Of a DNA stretch of 64,000 bases, positions 42,901-51,924 are shown one piece after another. A model generated the notes under the pieces. The model saw nothing but the letters and a program-made list of their open reading frames with translations. It searched no databases and was not told where the DNA came from. Source of the stretch: JAWLBM01 sp041687675. GTDB lineage: Bacteria > Pseudomonadota > Alphaproteobacteria > Rhizobiales > Pleomorphomonadaceae. The first letter of the stretch is position 1, and each line of letters opens with the position of its first letter. Location of the stretch: the NCBI GenBank assembly GCA_041687675.1, contig JAWLBM010000010.1, positions 1 to 64,000 of the forward strand, given 5' to 3'. The position numbers and the translations under genes were made by a program.

Positions 42901-44172
42901 ATGAAGAAAGCTGGCCGTCTGATTGCCGTGATTTCACTCCTGTCCGCCGTCGGGCTTTCCGCCTGCGCGGGCCGGGTGAACGGCGTGCTGGTGCCGACCC
43001 TGGTTTCGGAGCCCGGCGCCTCCAATGTCTCGATGTTCGTCGCCACGACCCGGCAGCCATCCGACCCGGCCGACGGGCTCCTCTTCACCGGCGAGCGTGG
43101 CCCCAGCATCCATTTCGCGGAGATCGGCGTCTCCATCCCGCCAAACCACCAGCCCGGGCAGATCGAGTGGCCGGCGCGCATGCCCGCCAACCCGGCGACG
43201 GAGTTCGTCACCACCGACGTGCGGATCGTCGACCGGACCGAAGCGCGCAAAGACTTCAGGCGGCGCATTGCGGAGTCCGCCTCGCGGAACGTGCTCGTCT
43301 TCGTCCACGGCTACAACAACACCTTCGGCGACGCCGTCTACCGGGGCGCCCAGATCGTCCATGACAGCGGCGCCGACGTGGTGCCGGTCCTGTTCACCTG
43401 GCCCTCGCGGGCGAGCACCTTCGCCTACCCCTACGATCGCGAGAGCGCCAATTTCTCGCGGGACGCGCTGGAAGAGTTGCTGTTCGCCCTCGCCGCGGAT
43501 CCGGGCGTCGCCGAGGTCTCGGTGCTCGCCCACTCGATGGGCAACTGGGTGACCATGGAGGCGCTGCGGCAGATGGCCATCCGGAGGGGCTCGATCCCCT
43601 CCAAGATCAGCAACGTGATGCTGGCCGCGCCGGACGTCGACATCGACGTGGCGCGGACGCAGATGCGCAGCATGGGGACGAACCCGCCGCGGTTCACGCT
43701 GTTCGTCTCGCAGAACGACCGGGCGCTGGCCGCCTCCCGCCTGTTCTGGGGCAGTTCGGCCCGCCTCGGCTCCATCGACGCCAACGAGGAGCCCTTCCGC
43801 ACGGCCCTGAGCGAGGCCGGGATCACCGTGGTCGACCTGACGGCGACGGAGGCGTCCGATCCGCTGAACCATGCCACCTTCGCCCAGTCGCCGGAGGTGG
43901 TCCGGCTGATCGGCGCCCGCCTCGCCACCGGCCAGGAGATCGGCAGTTCGGCGAAGGACAGCCTCGCCGGCTCGCTCACCAACGTCGTGGCCTCCTCGGC
44001 CGCCGCCGCGGGCACGGCGGCGGGACTGCTGATCACCGCCCCCATCGCCGTCATCGACCCCTCGTCGCGGGAGTATGTCGGGGAGAAGTCCGGCGACATC
44101 CTGTTCCCGATCCTGAAGCCGGCCGGGGCGCCGCCGCCCACGGACGTGGGCTCCGTCGAGATTCCGCAATAG
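42901..44172 (+). CDS. Alpha/beta-hydrolase lipoprotein (DUF900 family)
   Basis: 423 aa. A lipoprotein signal with lipobox GLSA-C (about Cys21) anchors it in an envelope membrane. The core is an alpha/beta hydrolase of the DUF900 family: VFVHGYNNTFGDAVYRGAQI (oxyanion strand), FTWPSRASTFAYPYDRESA, and the nucleophile elbow VLAHSMGNW with Ser. DVDIDVA carries a likely acid Asp and DPLNHATF a likely His. The C-terminal tail of about 90 residues is Ala/Ser-rich. Lipase or esterase activity on an unknown envelope substrate is the family expectation. GGAGGA precedes the ATG. Confidence 0.82.
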   Translation: MKKAGRLIAVISLLSAVGLSACAGRVNGVLVPTLVSEPGASNVSMFVATTRQPSDPADGLLFTGERGPSIHFAEIGVSIPPNHQPGQIEWPARMPANPATEFVTTDVRIVDRTEARKDFRRRIAESASRNVLVFVHGYNNTFGDAVYRGAQIVHDSGADVVPVLFTWPSRASTFAYPYDRESANFSRDALEELLFALAADPGVAEVSVLAHSMGNWVTMEALRQMAIRRGSIPSKISNVMLAAPDVDIDVARTQMRSMGTNPPRFTLFVSQNDRALAASRLFWGSSARLGSIDANEEPFRTALSEAGITVVDLTATEASDPLNHATFAQSPEVVRLIGARLATGQEIGSSAKDSLAGSLTNVVASSAAAAGTAAGLLITAPIAVIDPSSREYVGEKSGDILFPILKPAGAPPPTDVGSVEIPQ

Positions 44173-44178
44173 GGCGGC

Positions 44179-44198
44179 GGCGGCCGGGTCCGGCCGCC
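44179..44198. terminator. Bidirectional hairpin between convergent genes
   Basis: GGCGGCCGG pairs with CCGGCCGCC across a 2-base centre, 7 bases after the hydrolase stop and 12 bases after the stop of the opposing cytochrome gene. Position suggests a shared terminator; no T-run. Confidence 0.55.
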
Positions 44199-44209
44199 CG
44201 AGCGGGCCG

Positions 44210-46225
44210 TCACGGTCGCGGTAGCGCGCGAAGTTCCTCGGCCATCGCCTCGAGCCTCCCGTCGCCCGGATTGGCGGCGAGGCCTTCGTCGACCAGCGCC
44301 GCGGCCCCTGCGGCGTCGCCGGTGGCGGCGGCGATGCGGGCCGCCATCACCCAGGCATCGACCAGTTGCGGGTCGAGGTCGGCGGCCTCGCGGAAGGCGC
44401 CGCCGGCCATGCTCCAGTTCCGCATCGAGAGCGCGATGCCGCCGAGCTGGAGGTGGGTCTCGGGAAAGTCCAGCCGGGTCGCCATCGAGCCCTGCCACTC
44501 CCGCATCGCCGAGGCGAGCAACTGGGCCTCGGCGGTGCCGCGCGCCGGCGCCGCGTCGAGCAGCGACCGCGCCGCGGCGATGCGCACGGTCCGCCGGTCG
44601 TCGGTGAGCGCGGGCATCAGCCGTTCGAGGCGGGCCTCCCCCGGCATGCCGCGCATCGCGCCGGCCGCGGCGGCGCGGACCAGCGGGTCGGGGTCCGCAA
44701 GGAGACGCGCCGCGCGGTCCGCTACCGCCGGGTCGGCGGTCGGAGCGAGCAGCGACAGCGCGGTCGCGCGGACGATCCCGGCCCCGTCACCCTCGGCGAC
44801 GGCGAAGAGCGCCTCCATCTCGCTGCGAGGGTCGCTCCTTGCGGCCGCGAAGACGCTGGCGAAATGCGGCCCGCGATGGGCGGACTGCGGAAAGCGCCGG
44901 GCGATCTCCGCCGCGGCCCAGGCGGGGTCCCTGTCCACATGGCAGTCGGTGCAGGCATCCGGCGAGTCCGTCGAGGCAAGGTCCGGGCGGGGGACGCGGA
45001 ACGAGTGGTCGCGGCGGCCGTCGATCCCCATGTAGGTCCGCTCGATCATGTGGCAGGATCGGCATGAGGCTCCGGGCGTGCCCGGCTCGTGGAAGTGGTG
45101 GGCCGGGTCGTCGTAGGCGGCCGCGCGCAGGGTCGGAAAGGCGGCATTCCCGGCGGGCGAGTGGCAGGCGGTGCACACCGCGTTCCCCTCCGCCTTCAGC
45201 CGGGCCGTGTGCGGGTCGTGGCAGTCGGTGCAGCGCACTCCCTCGGCGTACATCCTCGACTGCAGGAACGAGCCGGTGACATAGACCTCGTCGAGGATGG
45301 AGCCGTCCGGATGGTAGAGGCCCTGCCGGAGCAGGGAGATCGAATAGGCGTCGTAGTAGTCCGTGCCCGGCCGCGGGTTGCCGTCGAGGACCGCCTCGCG
45401 GCGCGAATGGCAGCCGGCGCACTGCTGGATCTCGGTTTGCGCGGAGAGGCCGAGATCGACTGTCAGTCCCGTGTCCGTCAGGCCGGGAACGGGCGTCCAT
45501 CGCCCGGCCCGGGCCTCTGCGACATGCGTCGAGCCCGGCCCGTGGCAGGCCTCGCAGCCGACCCCGATCTCGGCGACGGCCGGGCTGTAGCGGCGGGTGG
45601 CCGGGTCGTAGTTCCGGCTGTAGCCGGTGGCGTGGCACTCCGCGCAGCGCGCCTCCCAACTCTTGTAGGGGCCGGTCCAGTGGAAGCCGTCGCCGGGCGG
45701 GGCGACCTGGTCGGGATAGAGCGGGTACCACCGCCGGCCCAGGGCGTCCCAGGCGATGTCGAAGGCCTGGGTCCGGCCCGGTTCCGAGGCGAGCAGATAC
45801 TGCTGCAGCGGAGCGATCCCGGCCACCCCCACCACCTTGAACGGACGGCGGACCCCGTCGGCGCCCTCGGTCTCGACGAAATAGCCCTCCCCCTCCCGGA
45901 AGAAGCGGGCCGACGCGCCGCCATGCTCGAAGGTCACGTCGCCGAAGTCGCCGAGGACGGTCTCCGGCGTCGGCTCGGTCCAGGCGAGGTCGTGATGGGA
46001 GCCGGTCCAGGCCCCGGCCTCGGCCTGGTGGCAGGAGGCGCAGGCGGCGCTGCCGACGTGGCCCGGGGCGGCCGGGTCGGGCTCGGCCGCGCCCGACGGC
46101 CCGGGTCCGGCGCTTGCCGCAACAACGAGCGCGAGGACGAGCAGGCGGGGGGCAGCCGGGCCGGCGATCCGCAGGACGCGGCAGAGGATGGTCCAAATCG
46201 CAGCCACGCCGCCCCCCGGCCTCAC
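44210..46225 (-). CDS. Octahaem cytochrome c with C-terminal helical repeats
   Basis: 671-aa exported protein (hydrophobic signal about 22-47). Eight CxxCH haem sites start near residues 62, 194, 224, 269, 332, 351, 388 and 425, in the cytochrome c-554/multihaem family style (GSAACASCH, CAECHATG, CEACHGPGS, CTDCHDPH, CTACHSPAGN, CRSCHM). From about 440 to the end there are HEAT-like repeats (RATALSLLAPTADPAVADRAARLL, PLVRAAAAGAMRGMPG) and then TPR-like helices. The GTG start overlaps the HAD phosphatase stop by 4 bp (GTGA). A periplasmic electron-transfer or oxidoreductase role is likely; the substrate is unknown. Confidence 0.87.
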   Translation of the reverse strand: MRPGGGVAAIWTILCRVLRIAGPAAPRLLVLALVVAASAGPGPSGAAEPDPAAPGHVGSAACASCHQAEAGAWTGSHHDLAWTEPTPETVLGDFGDVTFEHGGASARFFREGEGYFVETEGADGVRRPFKVVGVAGIAPLQQYLLASEPGRTQAFDIAWDALGRRWYPLYPDQVAPPGDGFHWTGPYKSWEARCAECHATGYSRNYDPATRRYSPAVAEIGVGCEACHGPGSTHVAEARAGRWTPVPGLTDTGLTVDLGLSAQTEIQQCAGCHSRREAVLDGNPRPGTDYYDAYSISLLRQGLYHPDGSILDEVYVTGSFLQSRMYAEGVRCTDCHDPHTARLKAEGNAVCTACHSPAGNAAFPTLRAAAYDDPAHHFHEPGTPGASCRSCHMIERTYMGIDGRRDHSFRVPRPDLASTDSPDACTDCHVDRDPAWAAAEIARRFPQSAHRGPHFASVFAAARSDPRSEMEALFAVAEGDGAGIVRATALSLLAPTADPAVADRAARLLADPDPLVRAAAAGAMRGMPGEARLERLMPALTDDRRTVRIAAARSLLDAAPARGTAEAQLLASAMREWQGSMATRLDFPETHLQLGGIALSMRNWSMAGGAFREAADLDPQLVDAWVMAARIAAATGDAAGAAALVDEGLAANPGDGRLEAMAEELRALPRP

Positions 46226-47217
46226 TTCGCGCTGGCCGGAGGATAGACCGTGAGCCAGTCCTGCGCCATGTCGACCACTGTCCAGCCCTCCGCCGGGGCG
46301 AGGTCGAGCGCGGTCGCCAGGCGGCCGACGTGGCTGTCGCGATCATAGGCCCATTCGCGGGCCGCGTCGGTGTGGCGGACGACCAGTCCGAAGCGCGGGC
46401 CCTCGCCGGCGGTGGCCCACTGCAGCATCTGCAGGTCGCCGTCGGAATTGCCCCCGACGAACACCGGGCGGCGGCCGATATGGCGGGCGATCGCGACGGG
46501 CTTGCCGCCCTTGTCGTCGATGAAGGCGATGCCGGGATCCTTCATGATCACCGGCGCGCCGTCGACGACCTGGAACGAGGCCGTCCCCAGCGAGCCGATC
46601 ACCTGCTCGGGCGGGATGCCGTAGGCCTCCTCGGCGAAGGCGCGCATGAAGTCCACCCCGCCGCCCGAGACGATGTAGGTGGTGAAGCCGTTGTCGCGCA
46701 GGTGCTGGAGGAGTTCCAGCATCGGCTGGTAGACCATGTCCCTGTATCTGCGGCCCGCGGTCGGATGCTCCGCCTCGGCGATCCAGTCGCGCACCCGGGC
46801 GGTGAATTCGTCGACGGTCATGCCGGAATGGGTGGCGACGACGATCTCGACCAGCGCCTCCTCGCCCCCACCGAGCGCGCCGGCCACGTCGCCGGACGCC
46901 GCCGCCGAGAGCGCCGGGGTCGCGGCGAAGGCCGGGTCGGCCGCCGCCATCCGGGCGGCCTCGTCCATGGCGAACATGAACTGGAAGTACAGCGGCTGCT
47001 CCGACCAGAGCGTCCCGTCGTTGTCGAAAACCGCGATCCGCTCCGCCTCCGGGACGAAGCCCGGCGAGGCGGGATCGGCCGCGGCCTCGACGAAATCGAG
47101 GACGGCCGCCTTGGTCGGCCCGTCCCGCCAGGAGGGCATCGGGTCCTCCGCCGCAAGGGCGGGAAACGCGAGGGCGAGGCCGGCGGCAAGGCCGGCGGCT
47201 GACAGACGGTGAAGCAT
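46222..47217 (-). CDS. Exported HAD-family phosphatase
   Basis: 331 aa with a signal peptide (about 1-22, ALA|AEDP). HAD motif I is D65-N-D67-G-T-L, motif II YIVSGGGVDF, and a later acidic motif (FVGGNSDGDLQM). The domain is of the haloacid-dehalogenase phosphoserine-phosphatase-like type; TLWSEQPLYFQFMFAMDE is typical of exported HAD hydrolases in proteobacteria. It lies between the sulfatase and octahaem cytochrome genes on the same strand and overlaps the latter by 4 bp. The three predicted products are all exported, so they may act in one envelope process. Confidence 0.83.
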   Translation of the reverse strand: MLHRLSAAGLAAGLALAFPALAAEDPMPSWRDGPTKAAVLDFVEAAADPASPGFVPEAERIAVFDNDGTLWSEQPLYFQFMFAMDEAARMAAADPAFAATPALSAAASGDVAGALGGGEEALVEIVVATHSGMTVDEFTARVRDWIAEAEHPTAGRRYRDMVYQPMLELLQHLRDNGFTTYIVSGGGVDFMRAFAEEAYGIPPEQVIGSLGTASFQVVDGAPVIMKDPGIAFIDDKGGKPVAIARHIGRRPVFVGGNSDGDLQMLQWATAGEGPRFGLVVRHTDAAREWAYDRDSHVGRLATALDLAPAEGWTVVDMAQDWLTVYPPASAK

Positions 47218-47288
47218 GGTTCGGGCATCCCTGTCGGAAGCCGGTCCGCGGGGCGGGACCCACGGGCCGTGTCGACACCTTTGTGGAG

Positions 47289-47310
47289 ACCGGGCCGATC
47301 CCGGCCCGGT
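47289..47310 (-). terminator. Hairpin between sulfatase and phosphatase genes
   Basis: ACCGGGCCG/CGGCCCGGT, 9-bp stem and 4-base loop, 25 bp after the sulfatase stop. It may partly separate expression of the sulfatase from the downstream phosphatase-cytochrome pair. Confidence 0.5.
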
Positions 47311-47334
47311 CGTGTCGTCGGGATCGATTCCGAG

Positions 47335-48939
47335 CTACTGCGCGCCGCCGGGCGCAGTCAGCTTCTCCATCACCTGGTCGAGCGAGAAGCTCGCCGCCTC
47401 CTGGCGGGGCGGGAACTCCTGGAAGGTCGCCAGGAACCGCGCCACGTAGGCCTGCGCCGGGACCAGCAGGTAGGCGCGGTCGAGCAGCCAGTCATAGTAG
47501 GTGTTGGAGGTGATCGTCGCCTGCTCGTAGGGATCGCGGCGGAGATTGAAGATCAGCGGCACCCGCAGCGGCGTGAAGGGGTTCGCCCACACCGCGAGCG
47601 TACCCGCCGCCCGCTGCTCCATGAAAATGATCTTCCAGTCGTCGTAGCGGAAGGCCGTGAGATCGCCGTCGTCGGAGAAGTAGAAGACCTCCTTGCGCGG
47701 GCTCTGGTCTGTCTCGCCGGTCAGCAGCGGCAGGACGTTGTAGCCGTCGAGGTGGACATTGTAGCTCCGCCCGATGGCCTCGACGCCGCCGGCGACGAGC
47801 TTCTCCTTGATCCCGGGCTCCCCCGCCGCGGCGAGGAAGGTCGGCAGCCAGTCCATGTGGTGGACGACCTCGTTGCTGATGGACGCGGGCGCGATCCGGC
47901 CCGGCCAGCGCACCATGGCGGGCACCCGCCAGCCGCCTTCCCAGTTGCTGTTCTTCTCGTTGCGGAAGGGGCTGACCGCCGCGTCGGGCCAGGTGTTCTT
48001 GTGGGGCCCGTTGTCGGTGGAATAGAACACGATGGTGTTGTCGGCGATGCCGAGTTCGTCGAGCAGGGCGAGGAACTTGCCGATGTGCATGTCGTGCTCG
48101 ACCATGCCGTCGGCGTATTCGTCCTGGCCGGAGATGCCGCGCAGCTCTTCCTTCACGTGGGTGCGGAAGTGCATGCGGGTGCCGCTCCACCACGCGAACC
48201 ATGGCGTTCCGGCGGCATGCTGCTCGCGGATCCACGCGATCGCCGCCTCGGACGTCTCGTCGTCGACGGTCTCCATCCGCTTCTTGGTCAGCGGGCCGGT
48301 GTCCTCGATGGACTGCACCGGCTGGCCGTCGGCGCCGTAGCTTGCGGTGGACCGGAGCACGCCGCGCGGCCCAAAGGTCTCCAGGAAGGTGCGCCCGTCC
48401 GCCATCACCATGTCGCGCGGGTAGTCCTCGTTCTCCGGCTCCTCCTCGGCGTTGAGGTGGTAGAGGTTGCCGAAGAACACGTCGAAGCCGTGGTTGGTCG
48501 GCAGGTGCTCGTCACGGTCGCCGAGATGGTTCTTGCCGAACTGCCCGGTGGCGTAGCCCTCAGCCTTCAGCAGGCCGGCGATGGTCGGCTCCTCCTCGCG
48601 CATGCCGATCTCGGCGCCCGGCAGGCCCACCTTCGACAGGCCGGTGCGGAACACGCTCTGGCCCATGATGAAGGACGAACGGCCGGCCGTGCAGGACTGT
48701 TCGCCGTAGTAGTCGGTGAACAGCATGCCCTCCCGGGCGATCCGGTCGATATTCGGGGTCCGGTAGCCGACCAGCCCCATGGTGTAGGCGGAAATGTTCG
48801 CCTGCCCGACGTCGTCGCCCCATACGACCAGGATGTTCGGCTTCTGTGCGTCCTGCGCCGAGGCCACGGATGCGGCGAGCACCGCACCGACCGCGAGCGC
48901 CGCCGTGCGCCATCGCGCCGGCCATGATCCGATGAACAT
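47335..48939 (-). CDS. Exported arylsulfatase-family sulfatase
   Basis: 534 aa. The signal peptide is about 1-28 (VASA|QDAQ). Metal ligands are D42 and D43 in VVWGDDVGQ and an Asp-Asn pair in STDNGPHKN. The formylglycine site reads C83-T-A-G-R in SCTAGRSSFIMGQ, the C-x-A-x-R variant seen in some actinobacterial and rhizobial sulfatases instead of C-x-P-x-R. It also has GKNHLGD and HMDWLPTFLAAAG. The ATG at 48939 is preferred over a TTG four codons earlier. It hydrolyses sulfate esters, or phospho-esters in this superfamily; substrate unknown. No maturase gene is in view. Divergent from a Crp-type regulator gene. Confidence 0.88.
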   Translation of the reverse strand: MFIGSWPARWRTAALAVGAVLAASVASAQDAQKPNILVVWGDDVGQANISAYTMGLVGYRTPNIDRIAREGMLFTDYYGEQSCTAGRSSFIMGQSVFRTGLSKVGLPGAEIGMREEEPTIAGLLKAEGYATGQFGKNHLGDRDEHLPTNHGFDVFFGNLYHLNAEEEPENEDYPRDMVMADGRTFLETFGPRGVLRSTASYGADGQPVQSIEDTGPLTKKRMETVDDETSEAAIAWIREQHAAGTPWFAWWSGTRMHFRTHVKEELRGISGQDEYADGMVEHDMHIGKFLALLDELGIADNTIVFYSTDNGPHKNTWPDAAVSPFRNEKNSNWEGGWRVPAMVRWPGRIAPASISNEVVHHMDWLPTFLAAAGEPGIKEKLVAGGVEAIGRSYNVHLDGYNVLPLLTGETDQSPRKEVFYFSDDGDLTAFRYDDWKIIFMEQRAAGTLAVWANPFTPLRVPLIFNLRRDPYEQATITSNTYYDWLLDRAYLLVPAQAYVARFLATFQEFPPRQEAASFSLDQVMEKLTAPGGAQ

Positions 48940-49055
48940 CGCTTCCCCCAATTGTCTCTGGACCCTGTCCGGGTCGTGCCCGCCCGAGAGTTGCGGGCGG
49001 CAGTGCGATAGTGCACGATCCGAACCATCGGGATTGTCCGTCCGGAGACATTCGG

Positions 49056-49721
49056 GTGAGTGGGATCGACCTCGGCTCTCTCGAAAGGGTTGGATGGCTG
49101 GCCGAGCAGCCGTCGGATTTCATCGCCTGGGCGAAGCGCGTCGGGCGCTGGCGGGAGTTCACGGCGGGCCAGTTCGTGTTCCATGCCGGGGACAAGTCCG
49201 ACGGGATCTACGGCCTCGCCGCCGGGGCTCTCGAGATCCAGTTCCCGCTGGTGGCCGGCGAACCCGTCTCGGTGTACCAGGCCGAGATCGGCTTCTGGGT
49301 CGGCGACGCCGCCGAACTCACCCGGAACGAGCGCTTCATCGGCCTGATCGCGCGGACCGATTCAAGGCTCTGGTACCTGCCGAGCCGGAGCATCCAGGAA
49401 CTCCTGCGGGGACAGCCCGAGCACTGGCGGGCCTTCTACAGCCTCAGCCGCCGGAACCAGGAAACGGCGGTGACCCTCCTCTCGGAGGCGTTGTCGCTGA
49501 CGGTGCGCGCCCGGGTATGCCGGAGGCTCCTGCGGCTCACCGAGGTGCAGCGCGACGCCCGTATCACGCAGCTCGACCTCGCCCGAACCATCGGGATCGC
49601 CAGGGGGACGCTGCAGCGCTGCCTCGCCGACCTCGAGGCGCAGAGGGCCATCGCCGTCGGGTACCGCAACATCTCCGTCGTCGACCCGGCGCTCCTACGA
49701 GTTTATGTCGACGAGCAGTAG
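49056..49721 (+). CDS. Crp/Fnr-family transcriptional regulator
   Basis: 221 aa: N-terminal cyclic-nucleotide-binding-type barrel (about 20-125; FTAGQFVFHAGDKSDGIYGLAAGALEIQFP) and C-terminal HTH (about 165-210; ITQLDLARTIGIARGTLQRCLADLEAQRAI). The four-Cys iron-sulfur pattern of Fnr is absent. The effector loop lacks the usual GE-x-ALL-RSA of cAMP binders, so the ligand is unclear. GTG 49056 is preferred (GGAG 8 bases upstream) to GTG 49011. Divergent from the sulfatase gene, which it may control together with the phosphatase and cytochrome. Confidence 0.8.
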   Translation: MSGIDLGSLERVGWLAEQPSDFIAWAKRVGRWREFTAGQFVFHAGDKSDGIYGLAAGALEIQFPLVAGEPVSVYQAEIGFWVGDAAELTRNERFIGLIARTDSRLWYLPSRSIQELLRGQPEHWRAFYSLSRRNQETAVTLLSEALSLTVRARVCRRLLRLTEVQRDARITQLDLARTIGIARGTLQRCLADLEAQRAIAVGYRNISVVDPALLRVYVDEQ

Positions 49722-49878
49722 GCGGGATCGCCGGGTCGACGACGGAAAACGCTGGTGAATCGTCGCTTTGCCGGCCAAAAACGGCAAAAAGCGAAAGAAG
49801 ACATGCGCTCCCGCAACTTGTGAATTGTTTCTTTTGATGCAATCCTGACGGTCCAACCCGGTCACCGCGGGTGGACGC

Positions 49879-50766
49879 ATGCTCCGCTTTATTGTTGATT
49901 ATGGCGTGCCGGCCGGTTCCATTTTCCTCATGTTCGTCGTGGGGAGTGCGATCGAGAGGGCCCATTTCGTCCAGCTCCTGAAGGCGCCGGCGATCGTCGC
50001 CCTCGGATCTGTCGGGCAACTCGTCGCGGTGCCGCTGGTGGGACTGGCGGTCGCGCGGTTGGTCGACCCCGTTCCGGCGGTCGCGACGGGCCTCGTGCTG
50101 CTGTCGATCTGCCCGGGAGGCGGAATCTCCAACTACTTCACCTATGTCGCGCGCTCGAACGTGCTGCTCTCGGCCGCGATCACCACCGTGGCCACCGTCG
50201 CCTCCCTCGTCACCATTCCATTCTGGGTGTGGCTCCTGCCGGCTGCCTCGTTTGCGGCCGGCGCGCCCCTGGTCGCCGGCATCATCGCCCAGCTGTTCCT
50301 GCTGATGATCCTGCCCATCGCGGCCGGCGTCCTGGTGCGGGCCATCGCCCCGCGATGGACCCAGGCCAACGCCGGTCGCCTTCGGCTGTTGTCGCTGGCG
50401 ACGCTCGGCATCCTCCTCGTCCTGACCGTCGCCGCGATCCCGGACAGGGTGCTCGCCCTCGCCCCCCAGATCGCGGTCGTCGCGCCCGGCTTCATCCTCG
50501 GCGCCATGCTGGTCGGCCGGATCATGGGGGCGAGAGTCCCGTCGGGCGACCGGCCGGTCCTCGTCATCGAGGCGGGGGTGCGGAACATCGGCGTCGCGCT
50601 CATCCTCGGCAATGCGGTTTTCGGCCCGGAGGAGTTCCCGACCTTCGCCGCGCTCCTCGCCGGCTATTTCGCCATCGAGGTCGTGATCATGCTGGCCTAT
50701 GCCACGGCGGTCGGATCGTCGCGGCCGGTCCTGCCGGTCCCGCCGAAGCGGCAGCGCGCCGGCTGA
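49879..50766 (+). CDS. Bile acid:sodium symporter family transporter
   Basis: 295-aa membrane protein with about nine or ten hydrophobic segments. LLSICPGGGISNYFTYVARSNVLLSAAIT is the conserved sodium/substrate crossover region of BASS transporters, and VLVIEAGVRNIGVALILGNAVF the second crossover. Bacterial BASS members carry organic acids such as pantoate or 2-keto acids. It lies 135 bp upstream of a D-lactate-dehydrogenase-like gene on the same strand, so a 2-keto or 2-hydroxy acid is a reasonable but unproven substrate. Confidence 0.82.
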   Translation: MLRFIVDYGVPAGSIFLMFVVGSAIERAHFVQLLKAPAIVALGSVGQLVAVPLVGLAVARLVDPVPAVATGLVLLSICPGGGISNYFTYVARSNVLLSAAITTVATVASLVTIPFWVWLLPAASFAAGAPLVAGIIAQLFLLMILPIAAGVLVRAIAPRWTQANAGRLRLLSLATLGILLVLTVAAIPDRVLALAPQIAVVAPGFILGAMLVGRIMGARVPSGDRPVLVIEAGVRNIGVALILGNAVFGPEEFPTFAALLAGYFAIEVVIMLAYATAVGSSRPVLPVPPKRQRAG

Positions 50767-50901
50767 GGGCGCGCGGACACCCTCCCCCCGGCCCGCGGCA
50801 AAATCCCGTTCCGCGCGTCCGATGCCTCGCCGGACTTGCGTTCCCGGCGCCCTCGGTGCAGGTCCGGGGACCGAAGGTTCCAGGATACGGGGAGAACGCC
50901 G

Positions 50902-51903
50902 ATGAAGGTCGCCGTCTTCAGCACGAAGCCCTACGACCGCAGCTTCCTCGAAGCCGCGAACGGCGGGCGGCACCAGCTGGTGTTCCTCGAACCGAGGCTC
51001 TCGGCCGAGACGGTGCCGCTCGCGGCCGGCGCGGACGCGGTGTGCATCTTCGTCAACGACATCGCCGACGCCGCGGTGATCGCCGCGCTCGCGCCCCTCG
51101 GCGTGCGCCTCGTCCTGCTGCGCTGCGCCGGCTTCAACAACGTGGACCTTCCGGCGGCCGAGGCGGCCGGGATCACCGTCGCCCGGGTTCCGGCCTATTC
51201 CCCGCATGCGGTGGCCGAGCACACGGTCGGACTGATCCTGGCGCTGAACCGCAAGCTGCACCGGGCCTACAACCGGGTGCGCGAGGGCAACTTCTCCCTC
51301 GACGGCCTGCTCGGCTTCGACCTCGCCGGCAAGACCGCCGGCATCGTCGGCACCGGCCAGATCGGGGCGGTGGTCGCCCGAATCCTCGCCGGCTTCGGCT
51401 GCCGCCTGATCGCCCACGACCCGGTCCCGAACCCCGACTGCCAGGACCTCGGAGTGACCTACGTCGGCCTCGACGACCTGTTCGCCGAGAGCCACGTCGT
51501 GACCCTCCATTGCCCGCTGATGCCGCAGACCCTTCACCTCGTCGATGAGCGCCGCCTCGCCAGCTGCCGGCCCGGACTGATGCTGGTCAACACCGGGCGC
51601 GGCAAGCTGGTGGATACGCGGGCGGTGATCGGCGCGCTGAAGTCGGGTCGCATCGGCGCGCTCGGCATCGATGTCTACGAGGAGGAGGCGGACCTCTTCT
51701 TCGAGGATCTCTCCGGGCAGGTGCTGCAGGACGATGTCTTCGCGCGGCTGCTCACCTTTCCCAACGTGCTGATCACCGGCCACCAGGGCTTCTTCACCCG
51801 CGAGGCGCTGGAGGCCATCGCCGGGACCACGATGGCGAACCTCGAGGCCTTCGCGGCGACCGGCGCGCCGCTCCACGCCGTCGGGCCGGACCGACGCGCC
51901 TGA
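50902..51903 (+). CDS. ldhA: D-2-hydroxyacid dehydrogenase, D-lactate dehydrogenase-like
   Basis: 333-aa NAD-dependent enzyme reducing pyruvate, or another 2-keto acid, to the D-hydroxy acid. Features of the LdhA group: LLRCAGFNNVDLPAAEAAGITVARVPAYSPHAVAEHTVGLILALNRKLHRAYNRVREGNF, Rossmann motif GIVGTGQIG, catalytic Arg in VNTGRGKLVD, Glu in YEEEADLFFED, and His in ITGHQGFFT. GGGGAGAA precedes the ATG. It may be co-transcribed with the BASS-type transporter. Confidence 0.9.
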   Translation: MKVAVFSTKPYDRSFLEAANGGRHQLVFLEPRLSAETVPLAAGADAVCIFVNDIADAAVIAALAPLGVRLVLLRCAGFNNVDLPAAEAAGITVARVPAYSPHAVAEHTVGLILALNRKLHRAYNRVREGNFSLDGLLGFDLAGKTAGIVGTGQIGAVVARILAGFGCRLIAHDPVPNPDCQDLGVTYVGLDDLFAESHVVTLHCPLMPQTLHLVDERRLASCRPGLMLVNTGRGKLVDTRAVIGALKSGRIGALGIDVYEEEADLFFEDLSGQVLQDDVFARLLTFPNVLITGHQGFFTREALEAIAGTTMANLEAFAATGAPLHAVGPDRRA

Positions 51904-51924
51904 GGGGGCGGCTCGTGCGACGGG

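Noticed and set aside
49056..49721. Oxygen-sensing Fnr
   Set aside because: The N-terminal Cys cluster needed for the iron-sulfur centre is absent from the chosen protein.
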